Positions 8,863 through 16,489 of a DNA stretch of 64,000 nt are shown here, one piece after another; within the stretch, counting starts at the first letter, position 1; every line of letters starts with the position of its first letter. The notes below the pieces were generated by a model, which did no database searches, was not told the origin of the DNA, and saw nothing but the letters and a program-made list of their open reading frames with translations. Source of the DNA: Acidobacteriota bacterium (GTDB lineage Bacteria > Acidobacteriota > Holophagae > Acanthopleuribacterales > Acanthopleuribacteraceae); assembly GCA_020439745.1 (NCBI GenBank), contig JAGQSC010000029.1, forward strand, positions 62,001-126,000, written 5' to 3'. Position numbers and translations under genes: made by a program.

Positions 8863-10152
8863 GTGCACGCACATCATCATCACGACTATATTGAAAAGGT
8901 AAGCGCCATCGGACCGGGCAAACCCAGCTCCAAGAGCATCACCATCTATGCGGTAATGATCCTGGTGGGATTCGGGTCTTTTGCTTACTTCGCCTTTGTT
9001 TCAGATCAACCGCGTATTGGTTGGATCTCGTACCTTCATAATTTGTATTTCTTCACCGGCTTGTCGGCCGCAGGTGTGGTTATCGCAGCCATCCTTCAGG
9101 TGACAAACGCGATGTGGGGGCGCCCCATTAAGCGCTTTGCTGAGGCTACCGGCTCATTTCTGCCGTTCGCCATCGGTGGTTTGATCCTGTTCTGGATTGG
9201 CGCTGACACGATCTATGAATGGATCCAGTATCCACCACACGGTGGAAACAAGGAGTTTTGGCTGACCAAGCCCTTCATGTTCGTTCGTGTCATCGGTGGC
9301 CTGCTGTTGCTGACCTGGTTGGGTAAGTATTTCACCAACCACTCGTTGCGACCTGATTTGGGTCTCGCGCATGAGCACAATTCGGCTTGGCCTTTGCCTG
9401 CCCATTGGCGCGGCATCGAAGAGGAGCGGGCACGCAGTCAAGGGCGTCAAAGCTTAATCGCGCCATTCTACTGCCTGGCCTTTGCGGTGGTCTGCAGTTT
9501 GCTAGCCTATGATCTGATCATGTCGCTGGATTACCGTTGGTTTTCCACCATGTTCGGGGGTTGGAACTTCACAACGAACATTCTTCTTGGTTTCGGATTT
9601 CTCTACTACTTGACGCATTTCATCAGCAAACGCTTTGATTTGGATCTGTATATGAGCCGTCCTCTATATCACGACATCGGAAAACTGGCCTTTGGTTTTA
9701 CGGTTGTTTGGGGATATTTGTTCTTCGCTCAGTACCTGGTCATTTGGTACGGAAACCTGAGTTTTGAAGCGGGTTACCTGCTCACGCGTTTTGAAGGCTT
9801 GCCTTGGAAATACTTCTCGTATGTCGCATTTGCTATGGTCTTCCTGCTGCCGTTCATTTTGGGCCTGTCCAAACAGCGCAAAATGTCCTTCGCGACTTAT
9901 GCGCCGGTCGCCACGATCAGCATCATGGGCGTCTGGATCGAGCGATTTGTGCTGATCGCACCTGCGGCTTGGTATTTCGATCACGAAAAGATGGCTTTCA
10001 TGCCTGGCGTGAGTAACCTGGTGATTGCTGATGTATTGACGTTCATTGGCTTTCTTGGCCTGTTCTTGTGGGTCTACACGGCGTATCTGTTCAAACGACC
10101 ACTGATGGTGATTTCGGATCCGCGGCTGGATCTGGGTATAAACCGACACTAA
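8863..10152 (+). CDS. actF: Alternative complex III NrfD-like membrane subunit ActF
   Basis: 429-residue polytopic protein, second NrfD-like subunit of Alternative Complex III and paralogue of ActC. About ten hydrophobic segments are visible, and the N-terminus is histidine-rich (MHAHHHHDY). The start is either GTG 8863, used here, or TTG 8854; neither has a strong ribosome site. It is the last act gene and is followed by a perfect hairpin terminator. In many genomes SCO and cox genes follow actF, but here the next gene is an unrelated acetyltransferase, so the partner oxidase must be encoded elsewhere. Confidence 0.92.
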   Translation: MHAHHHHDYIEKVSAIGPGKPSSKSITIYAVMILVGFGSFAYFAFVSDQPRIGWISYLHNLYFFTGLSAAGVVIAAILQVTNAMWGRPIKRFAEATGSFLPFAIGGLILFWIGADTIYEWIQYPPHGGNKEFWLTKPFMFVRVIGGLLLLTWLGKYFTNHSLRPDLGLAHEHNSAWPLPAHWRGIEEERARSQGRQSLIAPFYCLAFAVVCSLLAYDLIMSLDYRWFSTMFGGWNFTTNILLGFGFLYYLTHFISKRFDLDLYMSRPLYHDIGKLAFGFTVVWGYLFFAQYLVIWYGNLSFEAGYLLTRFEGLPWKYFSYVAFAMVFLLPFILGLSKQRKMSFATYAPVATISIMGVWIERFVLIAPAAWYFDHEKMAFMPGVSNLVIADVLTFIGFLGLFLWVYTAYLFKRPLMVISDPRLDLGINRH

Positions 10153-10155
10153 TTT

Positions 10156-10182
10156 AAAGGGCCCGGCACCGCCGGGCCCTTT
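10156..10182 (+). terminator. Hairpin terminator after the act operon
   Basis: A perfect 12-bp inverted repeat (AAAGGGCCCGGC / GCCGGGCCCTTT) with a three-base loop begins four bases after the actF stop. The T-run is short (TTT), so termination may be partial. The GC-rich stem and its position right after the last act gene support the call. Confidence 0.8.
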
Positions 10183-10200
10183 CAGTATTGGGAGTCAATC

Positions 10201-10674
10201 GTGATCATTCGTCAAGCTCAGCAATCGGATGCACCCGCCATTCACCGGCTCATATGTGGTCTTGCCGAATATGAAAAGGCAGCTCACGAGGTGAAGTCAA
10301 CCGTCGCAGATATCGAGCGCGATGGTTTTGGCCCCAACCCACTTTTCCATTGCTTGATCGCCGAGCTGGACGGCGATGCGGTGGGATTTGCTCTGTACTT
10401 CTTTACCTGGTCCACGTGGACAGGCACGCCCTCTCTGTACCTGGAAGACCTGTTTGTGTATCCCGATAAACGCGGCCAAGGTATTGGGTTTGGCTTGCTG
10501 AAAGCCTGTGCCCAAGCTGCCTTGGAAAAGGGATGTCAACGATTCGAATGGGCCGTATTGGATTGGAATCATTTGGCACGTGACTTTTACCATGCTCTGG
10601 GCGCGTATCATAAGGAAGAATGGCTACCCTATCGATTGGAAGGCGAATCGCTATCCAAGTTGGCGGGGTCCTGA
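10201..10674 (+). CDS. GNAT N-acetyltransferase, SSAT (diamine acetyltransferase)-like
   Basis: 157-residue GCN5-related acetyltransferase. It follows the spermidine/spermine N1-acetyltransferase-type pattern closely: LAEYEK near residue 22, FFTWSTWTG, the beta4/5 segment SLYLEDLFVYPDKRGQGIG with the R-G-Q-G-x-G acetyl-CoA loop (~residues 78-98), and RFEWAVLDWNHLARDFY near the end. Proteins of this group acetylate polyamines, thialysine or related small amines, but the substrate here cannot be read from sequence. The start is GTG 10201 with GGAG upstream. It lies 18 bases after the act terminator and is probably a separate unit. Confidence 0.85.
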   Translation: MIIRQAQQSDAPAIHRLICGLAEYEKAAHEVKSTVADIERDGFGPNPLFHCLIAELDGDAVGFALYFFTWSTWTGTPSLYLEDLFVYPDKRGQGIGFGLLKACAQAALEKGCQRFEWAVLDWNHLARDFYHALGAYHKEEWLPYRLEGESLSKLAGS

Positions 10675-10699
10675 GTCGCGCCTTCTGATTGCGATACAC

Positions 10700-10845
10700 C
10701 TAGCAAAACCACTGCCCAAGAAGAACGCGTTAAGAGATTGGCTGGTCTTTCGCGTGAGCAGTATGCCAGCTGCGAACATAACCGCCAAATAGGTGGCAAT
10801 GCCCATGTAGTTCAGCTGGCTTAAGTTGTGCATCAACGGATGCAT
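10700..10845 (-). pseudogene. Remnant of a sodium:solute symporter (SSS/SLC5) gene, N-terminus only
   Basis: Read on the minus strand, about 45 residues match the start of SSS-family symporters: QLNYMGIATYLAVMF is TM1, AAGILLTRKTSQ is its end, and LNAFFLGSG corresponds to the family's FFLGGR signature. The frame then runs into unrelated residues and the end of the convergent acetyltransferase gene. The other ~430 residues of a normal symporter are missing. I read this as the 5' stump of a deleted gene. A small membrane peptide is possible but less likely. Confidence 0.5.
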
Positions 10846-10880
10846 ACGTGAACCCAACGGCGACGACAAATGGCTATTGT

Positions 10881-11819
10881 TTAGACGATCAGGGCACCTG
10901 ATTTTTCGGCTAGAGTAATGACAGCCTCGGTGCCGGAGTTGAATTCCAGGAAATCACTTTCTATCCCGTCGCTGAAGATCACACCGTCCTGGGGCATCAT
11001 GGATCGCAGGTACAGGGGCGATTGGTTATCTACACGGCCGAAGGTCAGCGTGGCAGCCGAGGTCTGGCTGGGCCAGGGCTCGCGAACCGAAAAGTAAAGA
11101 TAAGGCGCATCCCAGGGGAAGGCGATCTGTTCGGGGAGCTTTACGGGTTGACCTGAAAATGAAGCGGCAATGCCAGATGCACCCGTAATCACACTGCGAA
11201 ACCATCCAGTGGAACCCAGGCCAGTGGACACGATGATACCGCTGGAAGAGTGGTTTTCCGAGACATCAGCAAGCGTAATCCGGTAGCGTGCCGACGTGTG
11301 GCTACGTGGGCCGACGAAGATGTCATTCACGCCCACCAGTTCCTGGTGCGTGTTTAGTGTTACTTTGGCCATCGAGACACGCTTGATCGGGCGAGTACGC
11401 TCCATCACCTCTGGCATCAGATCTGCGAGGTCATCGACCTTGAACGGCAGAAGCACGCCTTCCCATCGTTTTGGGTCGGGATTGACGCCCACAATAGGTT
11501 GCCCACTGAGATACTTCATGGCATTGGCTACCAAGCCGTCTTGACCTACCACTACCACATAGTCTTTGGGGCCAAATACGAAGTTTGGCAGAAACGTGCG
11601 ATCTAATCGGTGCACCCTTCCATGGTCGCTCAGATGAGATTCGGCTGTTTGCAGGGCTTCCTGATAACCATCGTTTTCGTGGACAAAATCGTCGAAGCTC
11701 ATGCCCAGGTGCTCCACATAGAACTTGGCGTTGGCAATGGTATTGAAACGCGCCTTGAGTTCCTGAAGCCTTGTCTTTCTGTGGATCAGGACAATTTTCG
11801 GTCCAACATTAGCCTTCAT
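10881..11819 (-). CDS. NAD kinase-like protein (degenerate GGDG motif)
   Basis: 312-residue protein with the layout of the NAD kinase/diacylglycerol-kinase-like fold. It has a Rossmann-like N-terminal half with VVVVGQDGLVAN (residues ~88-99) where NAD kinases have GGDGT, a VNDIFVG segment in place of the LNE motif, SARYRI, and a C-terminal beta-domain with GLGSTGW (the GTGST counterpart). The second Gly and the Thr of GGDGT are replaced, while the catalytic Asp (residue 94) is kept. It might phosphorylate NAD or a sugar, or be a non-catalytic nucleotide binder. The ATG overlaps the stop of the SPFH gene (ATGA), so the two are translated as a pair. Confidence 0.65.
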   Translation of the reverse strand: MKANVGPKIVLIHRKTRLQELKARFNTIANAKFYVEHLGMSFDDFVHENDGYQEALQTAESHLSDHGRVHRLDRTFLPNFVFGPKDYVVVVGQDGLVANAMKYLSGQPIVGVNPDPKRWEGVLLPFKVDDLADLMPEVMERTRPIKRVSMAKVTLNTHQELVGVNDIFVGPRSHTSARYRITLADVSENHSSSGIIVSTGLGSTGWFRSVITGASGIAASFSGQPVKLPEQIAFPWDAPYLYFSVREPWPSQTSAATLTFGRVDNQSPLYLRSMMPQDGVIFSDGIESDFLEFNSGTEAVITLAEKSGALIV

Positions 11820-12688
11820 GAGCGGTCAGTGAGCAACTCCCGCAGCAACTCAGGTGTAATGTTGAGATGGCCGATCTTATCTGCTCTCTCGCCTAGTTCC
11901 TTGAAGGCTAATGCCACTAGCTGGTTGGGATTCATGCCCGTGCTTGCCAACGCCTGTAATGTTCTGGGATCCGTATCTGCAAGCGCTTTCATGGTGGCCG
12001 AGATCCCGTATGCTCTACTGTCGGCTTCGTGCCGGGCATTTTCTGTGGCCAGGGCGACCAACGACTTGTTCTGTTCTTCCAGTTGGATGCGTGCTTGCAT
12101 TTTGGCACTGTCCAGTTCGTGACGTTTGGTTTGTGCGGCCTTTTCTGCGTCCAGCTGTGCTTCCACGATCTGCCGTTTCTTGTGCTCAACTGCAATCTCA
12201 GTATTGAGTTCGTTCTCGCGAATGGCGCGTTCCTGCTCAACGGAAGCATTGCGCCGAGCGTAGATGGCTTCATCTGATTCCCGCATGATTTGCTCACGTG
12301 ATTCCGCTTCCAAGGCGCGAGCCGTTTCGGGCATAGGCTTGATAGCCAAAATCGAAAGATCCAATACCTCAATACCGTGTGAATTGATGACGTCGGACTT
12401 TCTCAGCTCCGCAAGTAGGTCAGATACGAAGTCATTTGATACGGAAAGGGCCTGTTTCAGTGTGTGTGCTTTCAAGGCTGCACGCGTGAGAACTTGCGTG
12501 TGATTGATCAATCGTTGCGGGAGTTTCTTGGGATCTTCGGATTCGAATGCCCGGCCATTCGCTGTTAGCGAGTAGTTCATCAGGCTGGACAATCGCTTGG
12601 GATCGGAGACGCGATAGGTGAGTTGTCCCTGAATCGTGACCTCTTGGAAGTCTGCGGTTACCTCCTCGAAAATGAACGGTACATCCAC
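11816..12688 (-). CDS. SPFH/Band 7 domain protein, main body (N-terminus frameshifted off)
   Basis: 290-residue open frame that begins mid-domain. DVPFIFEEVTADFQEV and GQLTYRVSDP match the early SPFH (stomatin/prohibitin/flotillin) domain, followed by a long Glu/Arg/Lys/Ala-rich coiled coil (residues ~130-220, with many ERA/EAE/EEQ runs) and a C-terminal helical region. The GTG at 12688 is the first possible start in this frame and has only a weak AGGT upstream. The true N-terminus is encoded just upstream in another frame (12690-12836). The two join perfectly if one copy of a tandem GGTA is removed. The protein may be made poorly by reinitiation, or not at all. It is coupled (ATGA) to the NAD-kinase-like gene. 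Confidence 0.8.
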   Translation of the reverse strand: MDVPFIFEEVTADFQEVTIQGQLTYRVSDPKRLSSLMNYSLTANGRAFESEDPKKLPQRLINHTQVLTRAALKAHTLKQALSVSNDFVSDLLAELRKSDVINSHGIEVLDLSILAIKPMPETARALEAESREQIMRESDEAIYARRNASVEQERAIRENELNTEIAVEHKKRQIVEAQLDAEKAAQTKRHELDSAKMQARIQLEEQNKSLVALATENARHEADSRAYGISATMKALADTDPRTLQALASTGMNPNQLVALAFKELGERADKIGHLNITPELLRELLTDRS

Positions 12689-12689
12689 A

Positions 12690-12836
12690 CTACCTACCGA
12701 TGGGCACTTTTACCAATGAATGAGTGGGTGCGAAATAGAAGAAAGAAAGGCCGCTACCCTCTTTGGTGATCTTACCGTTCTTTGTGAGTATCACGTGCTC
12801 GGTGGGTTGTACTTTAATGAACTTGAAACCGAACAT
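12690..12836 (-). pseudogene. Detached N-terminal fragment of the SPFH gene
   Basis: A 48-codon frame (MFGFKFIKVQPTEHVILTKN..., ending ...HSLVKVPIGR and TAG) is the missing start of the downstream SPFH protein. It has GGAG nine bases upstream of the ATG at 12836. The break lies at TACCTACC (12691-12698, plus strand), a direct duplication of four bases. With one copy the frame reads ...VKVPIGSVDVPFIFEE... without interruption. Confidence 0.7.
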
Positions 12837-12904
12837 AGGGGTTGCTCCATGGGGTGAGGCTTATGCCAGCTGTCTTTTATGCGCAAAATCCAGGTGGGAC
12901 CGGA

Positions 12905-13852
12905 CTAATTCTGGATCTGAAACATCTTCCCGAAGGGATTATCTTCTTCGGTGAAAGGGAACGGCTGGAATTTGGGGTCTTCACCAGGTTCACGAGCAGG
13001 GTAGGCGCCGTTGAATTGCATACCGACCACGGTCACATTGTCGTGACCGCCGGCGGATTTCGCAGAATCAATCAATACATTGACCTTGTGGGCTAGATTG
13101 TATCCGTTCTCCGCGAGGTACTTGACCTTTTCTTCCAACTCTTTGGTGTCCAATTCGGAATAGAGCCCATCGGTACACAACAGAAATAGGTCGCTTTCAC
13201 ATACCGATAAGTAACTCACATCCACTTTCAATTTGTCCGCACTGCCCATGGCCTGAAGAATCACGTTGCGTTGTGGGTGACGTGCAGCCTGTTCCTCGGT
13301 TATCGTTCCCATCTCTACCAAGTGACCTACGAAACTCTGATCCCGTGTGATCTTCGTGAACCGATCACCACGCAATACATAGGCTCTGGAGTCGCCAATT
13401 TGAAAACAAAAAGCGTGCTGGCCTCTTAGATATAGGGCGGTCATGGTCGCGCCCATACCTTTTTGGGCTTTGTTCACTTGGGCGGCTTCAAATATGGAGG
13501 CATTCGCTTTTTGAATCGCATCCTCAACAATCTGGACCATGGATTCAATGGAGCTTTCCCTCAGCACCGATTCGTTCTCAAGCAGGACTTCAGCAATAGT
13601 CTTTAACGCGGTGGAACTGGCAACCTCACCAGCAGCGGCGCCGCCCATACCATCCGATACGGCCACAAACAAATCACCATTGAGTTCAATGTGGGTGATT
13701 TGCTCGGTGTTGAGTTCCGAGGGTTCTTGGTAAAGGGGCTGGATGACATAGCAATCTTCATTGGATGTGCGAACACATCCCACATCGGTCATGCCGAATA
13801 CGTCTACCTTGCGGTCTTTCGAAGAATGATTCTGATTGTTCACTATCGGCAT
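12905..13852 (-). CDS. PP2C-family (PPM) protein phosphatase
   Basis: About 315 residues with the full set of PP2C metal-binding and catalytic motifs: MTDVGCVRTSNED, SDGMGGAAAGEVAS, MGATMTAL, QIGDSRAYVLR, TRDQSFVGHLV, LCTDGLYSEL and GGHDNVTVV. Such enzymes remove phosphate from Ser/Thr and typically counteract PknB-type kinases; one such kinase is encoded at 33.7-36.1 kb. The last ~35 residues are Pro/Glu-rich. The ATG at 13852 overlaps a perfect -10 box, so if that promoter is used the real start is downstream, for example ATG 13792 (MTDVGC), which still keeps the whole phosphatase domain. Soluble; no transmembrane segment seen. Confidence 0.9.
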   Translation of the reverse strand: MPIVNNQNHSSKDRKVDVFGMTDVGCVRTSNEDCYVIQPLYQEPSELNTEQITHIELNGDLFVAVSDGMGGAAAGEVASSTALKTIAEVLLENESVLRESSIESMVQIVEDAIQKANASIFEAAQVNKAQKGMGATMTALYLRGQHAFCFQIGDSRAYVLRGDRFTKITRDQSFVGHLVEMGTITEEQAARHPQRNVILQAMGSADKLKVDVSYLSVCESDLFLLCTDGLYSELDTKELEEKVKYLAENGYNLAHKVNVLIDSAKSAGGHDNVTVVGMQFNGAYPAREPGEDPKFQPFPFTEEDNPFGKMFQIQN

Positions 13853-13879
13853 TATAAAGGTGCGTTGTGTTGAAAACAA
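13851..13879 (-). promoter_or_regulatory. sigma70-type promoter overlapping the PP2C start codon
   Basis: On the minus strand TTGTTT (13879-13874), a 17-base spacer and a perfect TATAAT (13856-13851) are aligned. The last two bases of the -10 box are the first two of the ATG at 13852. Transcription from it would begin inside the annotated reading frame. Confidence 0.45.
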
Positions 13880-13902
13880 GGTCATGTGACCCGCTTTCAG
13901 GC

Positions 13903-14436
13903 TTAGAAAAATGGCAGCCAGCTCTTTTGTGATGGTTCCCACAAAAAGGCCCTGATCCGGCCCGAGTTGGGAGAAATGACCGCGCAGTAGGCGCGTGACA
14001 ACCCGTCCGTATACGTCAGTGTGACCGCACTGGACCCAACATGGGTGAAATGGATCCGTTCACCGTGTGTGGAACTGAGTGGTTTTCCAATCATCGAACC
14101 TTGGGTTGGATGTGGCAATGGTTCCTCGAACAAACGGAGATCAATCGGAGATTTCGTGTCGCGTATGTGTTCAGAAATCAGTTCCATGTCTCCTGTTTCA
14201 CGTTCCACCCAGCAGCGATAGTAGCAACGTGGATCATCTGAAAATTCGAGCCAAACAGGCCTGTGACTGATTTGTGCATATCGCCGCGCCATGACCAGGT
14301 TTCCTGTGAGTTCGGCACCAAAAGCGTGAAAACGAGCATCGGCGATGGGACCCTGAAAAAGTGGAACGGCGACGCATAGCATGAGTGCCGAAATGATAAG
14401 GCCCATCATCAGTTCGATGAGCGTGTGTGCACGCAT
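13903..14436 (-). CDS. Type II secretion/type IV pilus pseudopilin (GspH/FimT-like)
   Basis: 177-residue protein with a type III prepilin N-terminus: a very short leader (MRA), then HTLIELMMGLIISALML with the conserved Glu five residues into the mature part and a ~20-residue hydrophobic helix, followed by a beta-rich globular domain. GspH/FimT minor pseudopilins cap type II secretion or type IV pilus filaments. The usual Gly-Phe cleavage pair is Ala-His here, which may affect processing. A GGAGG (tccaggtg region; minus strand ctggagg) precedes the ATG. It lies directly after a ComEA-like gene, consistent with a DNA-uptake or pilus role, though no other pilus genes are present. Confidence 0.75.
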   Translation of the reverse strand: MRAHTLIELMMGLIISALMLCVAVPLFQGPIADARFHAFGAELTGNLVMARRYAQISHRPVWLEFSDDPRCYYRCWVERETGDMELISEHIRDTKSPIDLRLFEEPLPHPTQGSMIGKPLSSTHGERIHFTHVGSSAVTLTYTDGLSRAYCAVISPNSGRIRAFLWEPSQKSWLPFF

Positions 14437-14454
14437 TTTTCCTCCAGGTGTGAA

Positions 14455-14472
14455 TGGGGGCCGGAGCCCCCA
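14455..14472 (-). other. Perfect hairpin between comEA-like gene and pseudopilin gene
   Basis: A 7-bp perfect stem (TGGGGGC / GCCCCCA) closes a four-base loop. No T-run follows on either strand, so it is not a canonical terminator. It sits about 20 bases before the pseudopilin ATG and could attenuate it or stabilise the mRNA. Confidence 0.35.
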
Positions 14473-14490
14473 TCCGCGTTCAGATGATTT

Positions 14491-14515
14491 ACCGGATGGC
14501 TGTTTTGGCTCCGGT
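14491..14515 (-). repeat. Inverted repeat just downstream of the comEA-like gene
   Basis: ACCGGA and TCCGGT flank a 13-base centre that can extend the pairing (TGGC/GGC). It lies a few bases after the ComEA stop and may be a weak terminator or processing site. Confidence 0.3.
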
Positions 14516-14520
14516 GGGTG

Positions 14521-14826
14521 TTAGATGGTTACAAGTGGGGCAATGGTGTCGAACACTTTGGCGCCGATACCTTTGACGTTCATGAGTTCTTCCACTTTCT
14601 TAAAGCCGTTGTTGGCTTCGCGAAATGCCACGATACGCTGGGCCATGGCTGGCCCGATGCGTGGAAGTGCCTCAAGTTCTGCAGCTGTAGCCGTGTTAAT
14701 GTTGATTTTCTGGGATTGAACTTGTTCGGTTTTTGCCGGTTTTGTGCTTCCGGCATCGTTGGCCCAGATCCATGGGGATGAGCCGATCAGTGCCGCGACG
14801 GCACATGCTTTCAAGAGTTTCATCAT
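14521..14826 (-). CDS. ComEA-like helix-hairpin-helix DNA-binding protein
   Basis: 101 residues: a signal peptide (residues ~1-22, ending SPWIWA), a short linker, then the ComEA helix-hairpin-helix unit ININTATAAELEALPRIGPA followed by AQRIVAFREANNGFKKVEEL and VKGIGAKVFDTI. Proteins of this size and layout bind double-stranded DNA in the periplasm during natural transformation. Many genomes carry one without further competence genes nearby. GGAG precedes the start (aaaggagtattcATG on the minus strand). Confidence 0.88.
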   Translation of the reverse strand: MMKLLKACAVAALIGSSPWIWANDAGSTKPAKTEQVQSQKININTATAAELEALPRIGPAMAQRIVAFREANNGFKKVEELMNVKGIGAKVFDTIAPLVTI

Positions 14827-15098
14827 GATGAATACTCCTTTCTCCTCGAATTATTTGGGATCAGGCAGGCCTTCTCCTTTCGTGTATTAGGCCGTTGCCT
14901 TGGGAAATGCATAGGGCAACGCCGATGCCAAGATGGAAGCAGCCCGCATGTTGCAAACTACTGATAACAAGCGTGTTGACAGCAGCACATCGGGCGATTA
15001 ATGCCCGGGTGTCGCACGCGCAAACTGCAAGAACGCAGCTCATGCCTTTAACCGAGCATCTGCATGTTTCAGAAGTTTCTTAAAACAAGGGGCTTATG

Positions 15099-15791
15099 CT
15101 ATTTGTACGCGACGCGGAATTGATCGTCGGCATAGGGGATGGGATCGGTTTCCCCAGCTCGGTAGAATCCCCGCAAACGCAGGGCGCAACTGTCACAGGT
15201 GCCGCAGGCAAGTTCTGTGGCTTGATAGCAAGACCAGGTGGCGTGGAGGGGCGCATCCAGTTGAAACCCGGTTGCCACGATCTCGGATTTGAGTTTGTGG
15301 ATCAAGGGTGTGCGAATATGGATCTTGGTTTCTGGTCGCGTACCCGCGTCAATGACCTGCTCGAAGGCATCAAAGAAACTGCGACGACAATCTGGGTACC
15401 CACTTGAGTCCTCTTCGACGGCGCCTATAAAGATATCAGTCGCACCGATGACTTCAGCCCAAGATGTAGCGATCGCCAGCAGATGAGCATTGCGGAAAGG
15501 TACGTAGGAACTGGGTACCTCAGTAGCCTGTAGGTTGGCCCGGCTCACCGCCATATTCTTATCGGTCAAGCTGGAGCCGCCAATTAGGTGAAGGTGATCC
15601 AGGTTGGTCACCAATCGATGGCTTGCACCCAAGGCGTCGGCCACGCTGTGAAATGCAGCAAGTTCACGGTCTTGCGTGCGTTGGCCGTATTGCACGTGCA
15701 ACAGAGCCAGCTCGTGCGTCTGCCTTGCCATAGCAGCCGTGACACAACTGTCCAGACCACCGCTGACCAAAACCACAGCTTTGCGCATCAT
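15099..15791 (-). CDS. queC: 7-cyano-7-deazaguanine synthase
   Basis: QueC converts 7-carboxy-7-deazaguanine to preQ0 in queuosine biosynthesis, using ATP and ammonia. The 230-residue protein has the PP-loop SGGLDS (residues ~10-15), the SYVPFRNAHLL segment, GAVEEDSSGYPDC, and a C-terminal zinc site (WSCYQ...CGTCDSC). The ATG overlaps the queE stop (ATGA), so queE-queC form one unit. No preQ1 riboswitch-like element was seen. The ~270 bases downstream, to the ComEA-like gene, hold no convincing gene, only a 7-bp inverted repeat CGTTGCC/GGCAACG near 14.9 kb. Confidence 0.95.
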   Translation of the reverse strand: MMRKAVVLVSGGLDSCVTAAMARQTHELALLHVQYGQRTQDRELAAFHSVADALGASHRLVTNLDHLHLIGGSSLTDKNMAVSRANLQATEVPSSYVPFRNAHLLAIATSWAEVIGATDIFIGAVEEDSSGYPDCRRSFFDAFEQVIDAGTRPETKIHIRTPLIHKLKSEIVATGFQLDAPLHATWSCYQATELACGTCDSCALRLRGFYRAGETDPIPYADDQFRVAYK

Positions 15792-16489
15792 TTACCCCTC
15801 GCGTCTTGCCATATCATTTTGTGTAGCTGAAGTTGAAATCGCGCCTGGCAGCCGGATGCGAGCAAGTCTTCGGCCAGTTGGGTCTTATCGACGACACCCC
15901 ATTCTGGAGAAATCAATACCTTGAAACGCGTATCCAGTTCATGACAGCGAATGGTGTCAATCGCCCACTGTAAGTCGCTGCGTGAACAAATGACAAACTT
16001 GATTTCGTCCGTAGCTTTTAGCTGCTCCAAATTGGACCACAGATTGCGGTCACATTCTCCAGAATCAGGCGTTTTCAGGTCCATGACAATGTGGGCAAGA
16101 GGGTGAAGTCCAGCAATAGAAACAGCGCCACTGGTTTCTATCAAAGGCTTGAAGCCGAGCTCGATAAGATGGTCGACCCAAGGCCAAACGGCCCTCTGGT
16201 GAAGCGGTTCGCCGCCAGTGATTTGAACCAGCTTGGTTGGCTGATCATGCAGCCAAGCCTCCAGGTCGTCAAAGGATTGCCAATGCCCGCCGTGAAATGC
16301 ATATTCGGTGTCACAGTAGACGCAACGCAATGCACAACCGGTTAGTCGAACAAAGCTACATGGCAATCCCGCATGGAGTCCTTCTCCTTGAAGGGAAAAG
16401 AAACGCTCGGTGATCTTGAGCCGCGGTCGATAAGAAAAGCTTTCGCCGCGCTGCTCGAATCGAAGCTCAGAAACCGGAATTGGGGCCAA
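15788..16489 (-). CDS. queE: 7-carboxy-7-deazaguanine synthase (radical SAM)
   Basis: QueE rearranges 6-carboxytetrahydropterin to 7-carboxy-7-deazaguanine by radical SAM chemistry. It shows RFFSLQGEGLHAG, then the cluster-binding CALRCVYCDTEYAF (C-x3-C-x2-C) and QITGGEP. I chose TTG 16489 as start: GGAG lies seven bases upstream and the protein then has 233 residues, normal for QueE. The longer reading from ATG 16555 would add 22 residues that overlap the lolA-like gene and look like its shadow. The frame overlaps the upstream lolA-like gene by 23 bases and queC by four. A queD gene was not seen. Confidence 0.92.
   Translation of the reverse strand: MAPIPVSELRFEQRGESFSYRPRLKITERFFSLQGEGLHAGLPCSFVRLTGCALRCVYCDTEYAFHGGHWQSFDDLEAWLHDQPTKLVQITGGEPLHQRAVWPWVDHLIELGFKPLIETSGAVSIAGLHPLAHIVMDLKTPDSGECDRNLWSNLEQLKATDEIKFVICSRSDLQWAIDTIRCHELDTRFKVLISPEWGVVDKTQLAEDLLASGCQARFQLQLHKMIWQDARGK

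Noticed and set aside
14827-15098. Short open frames of 60-62 codons on both strands
   Set aside because: No ribosome sites, odd composition and no recognisable fold; only a 7-bp inverted repeat is notable.
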